Positions 55,655 to 63,091 of a DNA stretch of 64,000 bases are shown here, piece after piece. The DNA is taken from NCBI RefSeq assembly GCF_001653135.1, contig NZ_BDDS01000021.1, positions 1-64,000 of the forward strand. Direction: 5' to 3'. Source of the DNA: Pseudoalteromonas neustonica (lineage in GTDB: Bacteria; Pseudomonadota; Gammaproteobacteria; Enterobacterales; Alteromonadaceae). Each line of letters opens with the position of its first letter. Position 1 is the first letter of the stretch. Under the pieces are notes generated by a model that was given only the letters and a program-made list of their open reading frames with translations, did no database searches and was not told the origin of the DNA. Both the position numbers and the translations under genes were made by a program.

Positions 55655-57073
55655 ATGATAAAGCAATTTTTAAATGATCCTACATTACTTCTCAATGCGG
55701 TAGGTGAAGGCATATATGGTTTTGATCTCAGTGGCAATGCCGTGTTTATAAACCCAGCTGCAGAGAGAATGACAGGCTGGCAAGCCGCTGAGCTACTAGG
55801 GAAAAAAATACATCAATATCATCATCACAGTCACGCTGACGGGCGGCCTTACCCCGCGGATGAATGCCAAATATATTGCACCATGTTTGATGGTAAACAC
55901 CGCCATGTAAAGGATGAAGTTTTTTGGCGTAAAGATGGCAGTAATTTTCCGGTTGAATACACGTCAACACCGGTTTATAAAAATGACCAACTGATTGGTG
56001 CGGTCGCGATATTTCGTGATGTATCCAAGCAGCATCAAACCGAACACGCGCTACGTCAAGCGTTAACCCAAGTTAAAGATTTAAGTGAGCAACTTAAAGA
56101 CGAAAATAATTACTTAATTGCACAGCTTAACGAAGATTGGCAAGATTCTGGATTAGTTGGACACAGTCATATTTTTCAAAACATGCTTGAACAAATTAAA
56201 CTTGTAGCGCAAACCACTAGTACAGTGCTGATTTTAGGTGAAAATGGCACTGGTAAAGAGCTTGTTGCGCGTAACTTACATCGCCTCAGCGAACGCTCAA
56301 ACCAGTCGTTTATAAAGGTTAACTGCGCAGCATTTACACCAAGTTTGCTCGAATCAGAGTTATTCGGACATGAAAAAGGGGCTTTTACAGGCGCAAATGA
56401 GCGTCGTAAAGGGCGATTTGAGTTGGCAGATAAAGGGACTTTATTTTTAGACGAAATAGGGGAGTTACCGCCCGAAGCGCAAAGTAAATTACTGCGCGTA
56501 TTACAAGAGCATGAATTCGAACGGGTAGGCTCTAGCCATACAATTAAAGTTGATATTCGCATTGTCGCAGCAACCAATCGCGATCTTTGGCAAATGGTAC
56601 AGCAAGGTGCGTTTAGAATGGATCTTTATTATCGTTTAAATGTATTCCCAATTAAAGTGCCTGCATTAAAAGAGCGCAAAGAAGATATTCCATTATTATG
56701 TACCAACTTAATTGCGCAATTGAATAAACGCCTTGGTAAGCAACTGAAGGGGTTAAGTAAAAAAGCTATTAGCCAGCTGCAAGCTTATGATTGGCCAGGT
56801 AATATTCGTGAGCTACAAAATGTACTCGAACGTGAAGCTATTCTTAGCAAACAGCCTATTTTACATTTAAGTCAACCTTTGAGCATGCCACCGAACACGG
56901 CATTTAACATCAGCTTAACCCTCGATGAGGCACAAAAGAGTCATATAGTGTCTGTACTTGAACTATCAAATTGGAAGATATCAGGTGCACACGGAGCAGC
57001 TACTAAGCTTGGGCTACATGAAAGTACGTTACGATCTAAAATGAGAAAATTGGGAATTGAAAGGGATTCGTGA
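55655..57073 (+). CDS. PAS-domain sigma-54-dependent transcriptional activator
   Basis: 472 residues. An N-terminal PAS sensor (about 10-125), a coiled linker (125-155), an AAA+ ATPase domain with Walker A GENGTGKE, sigma-54 contact loop GAFTGA, Walker B GTLFLDEIGE and the DIRIVAATNRDL region, then a Fis-type helix-turn-helix (GAATKLGLHESTLRSKMRKLGI). There is no receiver domain, so the PAS domain senses the signal directly. It activates sigma-54 promoters, targets unknown; the divergent ABC genes are candidates. Confidence 0.93.
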   Translation: MIKQFLNDPTLLLNAVGEGIYGFDLSGNAVFINPAAERMTGWQAAELLGKKIHQYHHHSHADGRPYPADECQIYCTMFDGKHRHVKDEVFWRKDGSNFPVEYTSTPVYKNDQLIGAVAIFRDVSKQHQTEHALRQALTQVKDLSEQLKDENNYLIAQLNEDWQDSGLVGHSHIFQNMLEQIKLVAQTTSTVLILGENGTGKELVARNLHRLSERSNQSFIKVNCAAFTPSLLESELFGHEKGAFTGANERRKGRFELADKGTLFLDEIGELPPEAQSKLLRVLQEHEFERVGSSHTIKVDIRIVAATNRDLWQMVQQGAFRMDLYYRLNVFPIKVPALKERKEDIPLLCTNLIAQLNKRLGKQLKGLSKKAISQLQAYDWPGNIRELQNVLEREAILSKQPILHLSQPLSMPPNTAFNISLTLDEAQKSHIVSVLELSNWKISGAHGAATKLGLHESTLRSKMRKLGIERDS

Positions 57074-57218
57074 TATTTAACGTTTTTCGTTTTATTTAAC
57101 GAGTTAAAAACTAGCCATTTAAATTTAAACCAATAATATCATGAGCTTAAATTAAGTTTCAGTTTGGTCTGAAAGTTGCAAATACTTGCTTAGTCACCGT
57201 CACCATGAAGTAAGTATT

Positions 57219-58601
57219 ATGAAGTTTGATATTAAAGAAGAAGATATGATCATCAAGCCCTACAAAAATGAAGGGCCAATTTATATTCGTGAGCAAAAAG
57301 GGTTTTTCCAACGTATTCGCCGCCACCTTGGCTGGCTGTTGATGCTCACGTTTATTGCTATTCCGTGGATCCCTTACAATGGGCAACAGGCGGTTTTATT
57401 CGATGTAGCAACACAAAAGTTTACCATTTTTGGTTTAACGCTCTTACCTCAAGACTTTATGATATTAGCGCTGCTATTTATGGTTGCAGCGTTTGCGTTG
57501 TTTTTTGTAACTAATTGGTTAGGAAGAGTTTGGTGTGGTTACACATGCCCGCAAACTATTTGGATGTTGTTATTTTCTTGGGTTGAAGAACGAATTGAAG
57601 GCAGCCGAAATCAACGAATTCAGCTTGATAAAGCGCCTTGGGGGGTCACTAAAACACGTAAAAAAATAACCAAACACAGCGCATGGTTAGTTATTTCAGT
57701 GCTCACAGCAACGTCGTTTATGGCTTACTTTATACCAGCAAAAACACTTTACGCTGACATGTTCTTTTTTGAATGGTCAGGTATTACTAGTTTTTGGGTT
57801 TTTCTGTTTGCATTTTGCACCTATGGTAATGCAGGCTTTTTACGTGAAAAAATGTGTACAGTTGCGTGCCCTTATTCGCGTTTTCAATCAGTTATGTTTG
57901 ACAAAGATACACTTGTCGTCACTTATGATAACGAGCGTGGTGAAAGCCGTGGACCGCGCAAACGTAAAGTTGACCCAAAAACTGTTGGCCTAGGAGATTG
58001 TGTTGACTGTAACTTATGTGTAGAAGTGTGCCCAGCCGGTATTGATATTCGAAATGGCTTGCAATATGAATGCATTAATTGTGGTTTATGTATTGACGCT
58101 TGCGACGATACGATGACTAAATTCGGATATCAAAAAGGTTTGATCAAATACGCCAGCGAGCAACAAATGGCAGGAAAACACACAAATCCATTTAGGTTAA
58201 AATTGATAGGTTACGGCGCTTTAACTGCACTGTTAACGCTTGCTATGGTGGCATGGTTAGCGCAAAGAACCCCCATAGAAGCATCGGTATTACGTGATCG
58301 TAACGCTTTATACCGAGTTAACTATGAAGGACTGGTTGAAAACCCATACACGCTAACAATTATTAATAAAACACAGCAACCACTTCATTATACAATTGAT
58401 TTAAAAGGGTTTGATATTGCAAAATTACAAAGCCCTGCGTTGATACTCGTTGAACCAGGCTTACTTAAACGTGTGCCGGTAACTATAATTGCAGATGGCT
58501 ACGATGTAGATAAAAAAGTTACTAAATTAGAGTTTGTAATTACAGCGAAGGAAGATCCAAGTATTACCATTACAACACCAAGCTTATTTTACCGCAATTA
58601 A
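57219..58601 (+). CDS. ccoG: Cytochrome c oxidase accessory protein CcoG
   Basis: About 460 residues from ATG 57219 (a start at 57186 or 57246 is possible). A polyferredoxin with several membrane helices, two 4Fe-4S sites (CVDCNLCVEVCPAG and CINCGLCIDACD), a CGYTCPQ motif and a CxxxCP motif (MCTVACPY), and a C-terminal Ig-like region. CcoG reduces copper for assembly of the cbb3 oxidase. No ccoN/O/P genes are within reach here. Confidence 0.93.
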   Translation: MKFDIKEEDMIIKPYKNEGPIYIREQKGFFQRIRRHLGWLLMLTFIAIPWIPYNGQQAVLFDVATQKFTIFGLTLLPQDFMILALLFMVAAFALFFVTNWLGRVWCGYTCPQTIWMLLFSWVEERIEGSRNQRIQLDKAPWGVTKTRKKITKHSAWLVISVLTATSFMAYFIPAKTLYADMFFFEWSGITSFWVFLFAFCTYGNAGFLREKMCTVACPYSRFQSVMFDKDTLVVTYDNERGESRGPRKRKVDPKTVGLGDCVDCNLCVEVCPAGIDIRNGLQYECINCGLCIDACDDTMTKFGYQKGLIKYASEQQMAGKHTNPFRLKLIGYGALTALLTLAMVAWLAQRTPIEASVLRDRNALYRVNYEGLVENPYTLTIINKTQQPLHYTIDLKGFDIAKLQSPALILVEPGLLKRVPVTIIADGYDVDKKVTKLEFVITAKEDPSITITTPSLFYRN

Positions 58602-58610
58602 ATATGTGGA

Positions 58611-58645
58611 TTGCTAACGTAGTTTATTTATCAACACGTTAGCAA
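58611..58645. terminator. Inverted repeat after ccoG
   Basis: TTGCTAACGT at 58611 pairs perfectly with ACGTTAGCAA at 58636 around 15 bases. It lies between convergent genes and overlaps the end of the minus-strand gene. No T-tract, so the terminator role is tentative. Confidence 0.45.
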
Positions 58646-59041
58646 CTTCAATTGTTCATTTATATGTTCTTTAGCCTGATATAAATCAGTAAACAAACGA
58701 CTTTTAATATCAATCATCAAGCCTGCATTATTCATAATACGTTGCATTTGATTAACCACTAAAGACGAGCCTAAAATATAGGCGCTAGCAATACAGTTAC
58801 TCTGCATCATTTGTTTTGCTAAATGTGTAAATTGTTCCTCAGCCTCAGGCGTTGCTGCACATGCCGTGTATGAGTTACTGATATACGCCCAAGGTCTTCC
58901 TGCAAAAGGTTTAATGTGTTCAAAAATGCTGTTACTAAATTGATAGACTAGGTTTGCGTTAATATTGCCGTGAAAATGTCCGATAATAATGCTGTGATCA
59001 CGTTCTAAAACGACTCTACCGTATTTGTTTTTAAATTCCAT
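58631..59041 (-). CDS. SpoIIAA/STAS-like small protein, unknown role
   Basis: 136 residues, no signal or membrane segment. The pattern of alternating strands and helices, with RPWAYISNSYTACAATPEAEEQF, QSNCIASAYILGSSLV and QMQRIMNNAG, resembles SpoIIAA-like STAS-fold proteins, though no conserved catalytic residue is evident. Ribosome site AAGGAAG lies five bases upstream of the ATG. Its 3' end shares the inverted repeat with ccoG. Confidence 0.6.
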   Translation of the reverse strand: MEFKNKYGRVVLERDHSIIIGHFHGNINANLVYQFSNSIFEHIKPFAGRPWAYISNSYTACAATPEAEEQFTHLAKQMMQSNCIASAYILGSSLVVNQMQRIMNNAGLMIDIKSRLFTDLYQAKEHINEQLKLLTC

Positions 59042-59096
59042 TTGCTTCCTTGTAAAAATAAAAGAGCGTGAATTTTAAACAAATATATAATTTAGT

Positions 59097-59461
59097 CTAG
59101 GGCGTGTTGACCTTTCGTGATTGATTTTACAGCCGTATGTTAGGTATTTAGGCAAGGCAGCGCCTATGGTGTGTGGTCGTTCCCCATAAATAGGCGATAA
59201 CGCAGTATAAATTCCAAACATGCGTTGCCCAAAGGGTTCTTCCTAGGGGCGATTAACTCTTTGTTACTTACACAGATTTAGGTAAGGGGCGTGAGCAGGG
59301 CGCACAAGCTTTGCTCGATTTTTACTTATTCTCACATGGATGTGAGCCAGTAGAATAACGCAGGAGCAGTTATCGAGCCCACTCGATTTCAAACCTCGCG
59401 CCGCGATTAAATCGCCCCTAGATTGAACAAATGTCAATCCACAAAGGTCAACACGCCCTAG
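59097..59461. mobile_element. MITE-like non-coding element with nested inverted repeats
   Basis: The ends are a perfect 19-bp inverted repeat (59097-59115, 59443-59461: CTAGGGCGTGTTGACCTTT and its complement). CTAG (or TA) at each end may be a target duplication, as in IS5- or IS630-type insertion. A second inverted pair (CTAGGGGCGATT at 59243-59254, its complement at 59410-59421) is nested inside. No transposase is encoded, so it would move with help from a related IS elsewhere. The 470-base gap between genes is otherwise empty. Confidence 0.75.
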
Positions 59462-59512
59462 TAAAAAGCAGACCCGAAACTTATTCAGTAGATGTATCTG
59501 CTTTAAATACGA

Positions 59513-60430
59513 TTATTGTTGTGAAGCTATATAATCAAGCGCACCGGCAATCGCAGCAACTTGTGCAAGAATACATTCTTCATCCGTTGCTGTTGGGCTA
59601 TCTGGGTATACCTCAGTTGTTGTTACAAACTTTGCATCGCTAAAGCCCATGCATAAACCAAGCTCGCGTGCCGCATAGTTGATAACGCCAAATTGCTCTT
59701 GCGGCACGCCTATTAATTGGTTATTTTCATCACTGGGTGCAATGTGTGTTATTTTTGTAACGTTTTCAATAATAGCCTTTTGAAATTCTGCCGCAGGTTT
59801 CGCTGAATCAGCAACTAAATAAAAACCATCAGGAATATTCCAATTAGTATTAATTTTACCATCGCGCGCAGCAAGTGCAGGGCGAAACTCACTGTTATCG
59901 GTGTCGGTTGTTTCGTGTAGATCAATATGTGCAACTAGCTCAACACCAAGCCCAGCAATGTAAGCCATCACATTTGCAGATTCAGGGGCAGGGCTATTAG
60001 CATAAAAAGAACGGTTAGGATCTATGGCAGCTGGATTCCAGCGGTTTATTGTTTCATAGCCCCACGGGCTGATACAGGGCGTTACCACAAGGTTAAAATG
60101 CTCACTGTAATGTCTACCTAATGTTTTAATAAACCGAATTGCACCATGCACACCGCTGGTTTCATAGCCATGCACACCACCAGTTACTAATACGGTTGGT
60201 TTATTGTTTTGCCAATTACGAGATTTAATAGCAAAGAGGGGGTAATTAGCGTCTTGATAAACAAGTTCACCATATTGTTCAACATCACACTCATCTGTAA
60301 GTTCATTTATTAATGACACAACATCATTGTGGTAGCTACGCTTAATGTTTTGAGAATCGAACCATTGTTGTTTCTCATCATCATTCCATGAAATGTTAGC
60401 TGTTCCAATTGGATAAATAGTATCGCTCAT
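59513..60430 (-). CDS. M14-family metallocarboxypeptidase / succinylglutamate desuccinylase-like
   Basis: 305 residues. Zinc-site motifs: GGVHGYETSG (His and Glu ligands) and AHIDLHETT (His ligand), as in the M14 carboxypeptidase/AstE fold, with PNRSFY (the NR pair seen in M14 enzymes). No signal peptide. It probably removes an acyl or amino acid group from a small substrate. Alone on its strand. Confidence 0.85.
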   Translation of the reverse strand: MSDTIYPIGTANISWNDDEKQQWFDSQNIKRSYHNDVVSLINELTDECDVEQYGELVYQDANYPLFAIKSRNWQNNKPTVLVTGGVHGYETSGVHGAIRFIKTLGRHYSEHFNLVVTPCISPWGYETINRWNPAAIDPNRSFYANSPAPESANVMAYIAGLGVELVAHIDLHETTDTDNSEFRPALAARDGKINTNWNIPDGFYLVADSAKPAAEFQKAIIENVTKITHIAPSDENNQLIGVPQEQFGVINYAARELGLCMGFSDAKFVTTTEVYPDSPTATDEECILAQVAAIAGALDYIASQQ

Positions 60431-60495
60431 AAAACCTTCATTAGTAACAATAAAAAAGACAGCTTATCGATGGATTCTTCACTTCGCAACTAACT

Positions 60496-61065
60496 CTAAG
60501 CAATAGCGGTATATAAATTTACATATTGTCGTTTATGAACACTAAATAAATAGTCGCGAAGGTGATCTTTCCCTTCATGAATATGAGTTATTTTAGCTGC
60601 GATACCTTGCTTATTTTGTCTAACTGGTTCAATGCTAATAATGATGTGTTTTTTATTTGGCAGATAAAATTGCATTCTGTGATGAGTAATTAAAGGCACT
60701 TTATTGCTGATTGGTTTTAAAAAGATCCCGGTGCTAGATATTGACTCAATTTTAAACCCATCACTTTGTATATTTAAATTGTCTAATCGCCAACTTCGTT
60801 GTGTACCTGTGGTGTCAATAACTTCAGGTGAGCTAAGTATCGGGGTTAACAACCCTGATTCATCAGTTTTAAATTCTAAAGGAAACCACAACTGATAGTG
60901 ACCGACCTCAGCGAGTAAAGTCAACTTAGCATTAATAAATAGATTCGCTATTTTAGCCGGAATATCACTTTGCACAGTCAGGCGTTGATTTGCAGGTAAT
61001 TGCTGCTTGGCTTGGCCTTTAAATAAGTTTGATAAAAACTGTTGTTCATCATTAGAAAAGTCCAC
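60496..61065 (-). CDS. PilZ-like protein with degenerate c-di-GMP motif
   Basis: 189 residues from GTG 61065. The start is decided by AGGAGG, which ends six bases upstream; the open frame to 61083 would read through this ribosome site. A PilZ-type C-terminal half is suggested by IESISSTGIFLKP, where the usual (D/N)xSxxG has lost its acidic residue, and no RxxxR is seen. So c-di-GMP binding is uncertain. Family assignment is tentative. Confidence 0.5.
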   Translation of the reverse strand: MDFSNDEQQFLSNLFKGQAKQQLPANQRLTVQSDIPAKIANLFINAKLTLLAEVGHYQLWFPLEFKTDESGLLTPILSSPEVIDTTGTQRSWRLDNLNIQSDGFKIESISSTGIFLKPISNKVPLITHHRMQFYLPNKKHIIISIEPVRQNKQGIAAKITHIHEGKDHLRDYLFSVHKRQYVNLYTAIA

Positions 61066-61180
61066 GCAGTACCTCCTGTACATAAAATAGCAACTTGTTA
61101 TAAATAACGACTTATTACCCTAATTTAGGCTTTAATAAGTCGGCATGTTTAAAATGTTGTTATATTTTTCAATACAATAC

Positions 61181-61239
61181 GACAGTGTTTAACAGTGCTC
61201 GTGTAAGCTTAAAATTCTGCGGGCTAAGTAAACACTGTC
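61181..61239. repeat. Perfect 11-bp inverted repeat upstream of the tRNA fragment
   Basis: GACAGTGTTTA (61181-61191) and TAAACACTGTC (61229-61239), with 37 bases between. Could be an operator or the stem of a small RNA. The surrounding 61066-61393 has no gene. Confidence 0.5.
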
Positions 61240-61393
61240 ACCAAAGCATGTTTAATTAACGGCGTACAAAATAAAAACTTGAATTTTATTTGAAAACATA
61301 AAATTATCGGAATAGCCATTATTCACTCTTCATAAAGCAAATTAATGAGGATGCAAAGAATAACGGTGAAATAGAAGTGAGGGGAAATATAAT

Positions 61394-61438
61394 TGGTCGG
61401 TATGGAGAGATTCGAACTCTCGACCCCTGCCACCCCAT
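61394..61438 (-). tRNA. 3' fragment of a tRNA-Pro gene (island attachment site)
   Basis: On the minus strand it ends GAGAG-TTCGAAT-CTCTC, then CATACCGACCA: an intact T-arm, 3' acceptor half and encoded CCA. Upstream, ATGGGGT fits a proline anticodon loop with GGG. The 5' half (D-arm, 5' acceptor) is absent and replaced by island DNA. This is the leftover duplicate made when an integrase inserts at a tRNA 3' end. It is not expected to be a functional tRNA. Confidence 0.85.
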
Positions 61439-61457
61439 AAAAATAAAGATTAGATTT

Positions 61458-61483
61458 AAGTAGAAGTAAGTAGCTGCAAGTAG
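61458..61483 (+). promoter_or_regulatory. Candidate integrase arm sites, cluster 1
   Basis: AAGTAG at 61458, 61468 and 61478, exactly 10 bp apart, i.e. on one face of the helix. Located between the tRNA fragment and the integrase gene, where arm-type sites normally lie. Confidence 0.55.
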
Positions 61484-61550
61484 AATATGTTTTAATTTAA
61501 CCCTCTGTTATAAATGGTTTAAATTTAATTTATTAGTATAGGTTAGCTCT

Positions 61551-61566
61551 AAGTAGAATTAAGTAG
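61551..61566 (+). promoter_or_regulatory. Candidate integrase arm sites, cluster 2
   Basis: AAGTAG at 61551 and 61561, again 10 bp apart and in the same orientation as cluster 1. Confidence 0.55.
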
Positions 61567-61576
61567 TTGAATACAG

Positions 61577-61631
61577 TTGGTGCTACATATATGCTGCATG
61601 TACTTTATTTTTAATATTTGGTGCTACATAT
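61577..61631 (+). repeat. 14-bp direct repeats over the integrase start
   Basis: TTGGTGCTACATAT at 61577-61590 and 61618-61631, 41 bp apart. The second covers the ATG of the integrase, so it may be an operator for autoregulation or an excisionase site. Confidence 0.5.
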
Positions 61632-62886
61632 GTCGGTCGTGAAAATGTTATTGACTGATTCGTTATTAAGCTCAGTTCCTGAACCTATTAAACGGATAAA
61701 TGACACAAAGTTAAGTGGATTTCATGCACGTGTAGGTAAAACACAAAATGATAAAAAGCGTAAAATTGCACTTTACTTAAATTATCGTTTTGGTGGCATC
61801 AAAGGCAAACAGCGTAATTACCATTTGGGGTACTTTGGCGAGTGTGATTTAAAAGATGTGCGCAAGGAAGTCGAAAGTCTAAAAGGGCGTGTTGCTTTAG
61901 GTGAAGACGTATACGAAACAAAGCAGGTATCACTAAAGCAGCAGTTTATCGAAGATACATCACCAACCGTTGATGAGCTTGCTAAAGAGTTTATTGAAAG
62001 AGACATTAAAGTTAACCGAAAAGACGTAGATCCTGTAATTAGAATGTTCAAAAAAGACATTTTGCCCTTTATAGGCAACTATAAGCTCAAAGAGATAACT
62101 CGGCGTGACATTCTTAATAAGGTGCTTGATCCAATAAAAGATCGGGGCTCAAATACCCAAGCAAATAAAACACTCTCTATTTTAAAACAAATGTTCGACT
62201 TTGGTGTTGAGCGAGACCTTATGCAGGGCAATCCTGTTAGCACAGTTAAAAAGAAAGGCGTGGGAGGTCTTGAGAAGTCAAGAACTAGAGCGCTGGAGTT
62301 TGAAGAAGTGATTCAAGTTTTCGAACGCTTACCAAAGCTAGGTATCAGCCAGCAAGTTATTTACGCATTGAAATGTATTACTTTAACCGGTTGTAGGCCA
62401 ATAGAGGTCACAGGCGCACAATGGCAAGAATTTGATTTTGACAAAATGATATGGACAATCCCAGCCGAGCGAGTAAAGCAAAACAAAGATGGCGAAAGAA
62501 CCCATAAAGTACCGATTACTCAAAATATGGTTATTTTGCTTGATGAGTTACGTGCAGCATTTGGCTATCTCAATTCTAAATATGTATTTCCGAGTACAGC
62601 AACTAATAAATCAGGCGCAGGTGAACAGCCTATTGATAGGCACTCACTATCACGCTCCATAAGCCGTAAACTAGAGCAATTGGGAGTCCCAAAATTCGTA
62701 CCTCACGATTTAAGAAGAACAGTCGCTACTCGGTTAGGTGATACTGATATTGGAACAGATCCAATAGTGATTGAAAAAATACTAAATCACCAATTACAGG
62801 GAGTGCAAGGCGTTTATAATATGCAGGAGTATATGGAAGCCAGAAGTAAAGCTTTGGAAGAGTGGGGGAGAAAATTATTTGTATAG
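61630..62886 (+). CDS. Tyrosine integrase of a tRNA-Pro genomic island
   Basis: 418 residues from ATG 61630 (an in-frame TTG at 61618 is possible; no clear ribosome site for either). N-terminal DUF4102-type arm-binding domain (LSGFHARVG, YHLGYFGECDL), core-binding domain, then the catalytic domain with Arg in LTGCRPIEV, Lys in the IPAERVKQNKDG region, HxxR in PHDLRRTVATRLGD, then NHQLQGVQGVY with the nucleophile Tyr. It recombines the island with the tRNA-Pro 3' end at 61394-61438 and points away from it, the usual layout. First gene of the island. Confidence 0.93.
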   Translation: MSVVKMLLTDSLLSSVPEPIKRINDTKLSGFHARVGKTQNDKKRKIALYLNYRFGGIKGKQRNYHLGYFGECDLKDVRKEVESLKGRVALGEDVYETKQVSLKQQFIEDTSPTVDELAKEFIERDIKVNRKDVDPVIRMFKKDILPFIGNYKLKEITRRDILNKVLDPIKDRGSNTQANKTLSILKQMFDFGVERDLMQGNPVSTVKKKGVGGLEKSRTRALEFEEVIQVFERLPKLGISQQVIYALKCITLTGCRPIEVTGAQWQEFDFDKMIWTIPAERVKQNKDGERTHKVPITQNMVILLDELRAAFGYLNSKYVFPSTATNKSGAGEQPIDRHSLSRSISRKLEQLGVPKFVPHDLRRTVATRLGDTDIGTDPIVIEKILNHQLQGVQGVYNMQEYMEARSKALEEWGRKLFV

Positions 62887-63038
62887 ATATTTAGTAAGGC
62901 TACACCATTTGGTCTTATATAGTCATGAAAGTTGATTAATTTAACAGAAAGATATGGGTTTTGAATAACTAACTATTCTATATTCTTGTATATCTATGAA
63001 TAAGACATCTAATAGTAAAGATATATATTAATATATTT

Positions 63039-63058
63039 AAGGTCAAAGGACCGACCTT
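63039..63058. promoter_or_regulatory. Small hairpin upstream of the island's second gene
   Basis: AAGGTC and GACCTT, 6 bp, with an inner GGACC. It lies 34 bases before the start codon and could be an operator or a leader hairpin. Confidence 0.35.
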
Positions 63059-63091
63059 ACAATGAATAGTAAAAAATACGGGAGGTGATTT

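Noticed and set aside
59431..59643. 70-residue open frame on the plus strand
   Set aside because: It starts inside the MITE-like element and overlaps the M14 gene in the other direction; no family features.
61394..61438. A functional tRNA gene
   Set aside because: Only the 3' part from the anticodon loop onward is present; no D-arm or 5' acceptor strand can be found next to it.
61458..61566. CRISPR-like array
   Set aside because: The AAGTAG units are only six bases, spaced 10 bp, with no 30-base spacers; integrase sites fit better.
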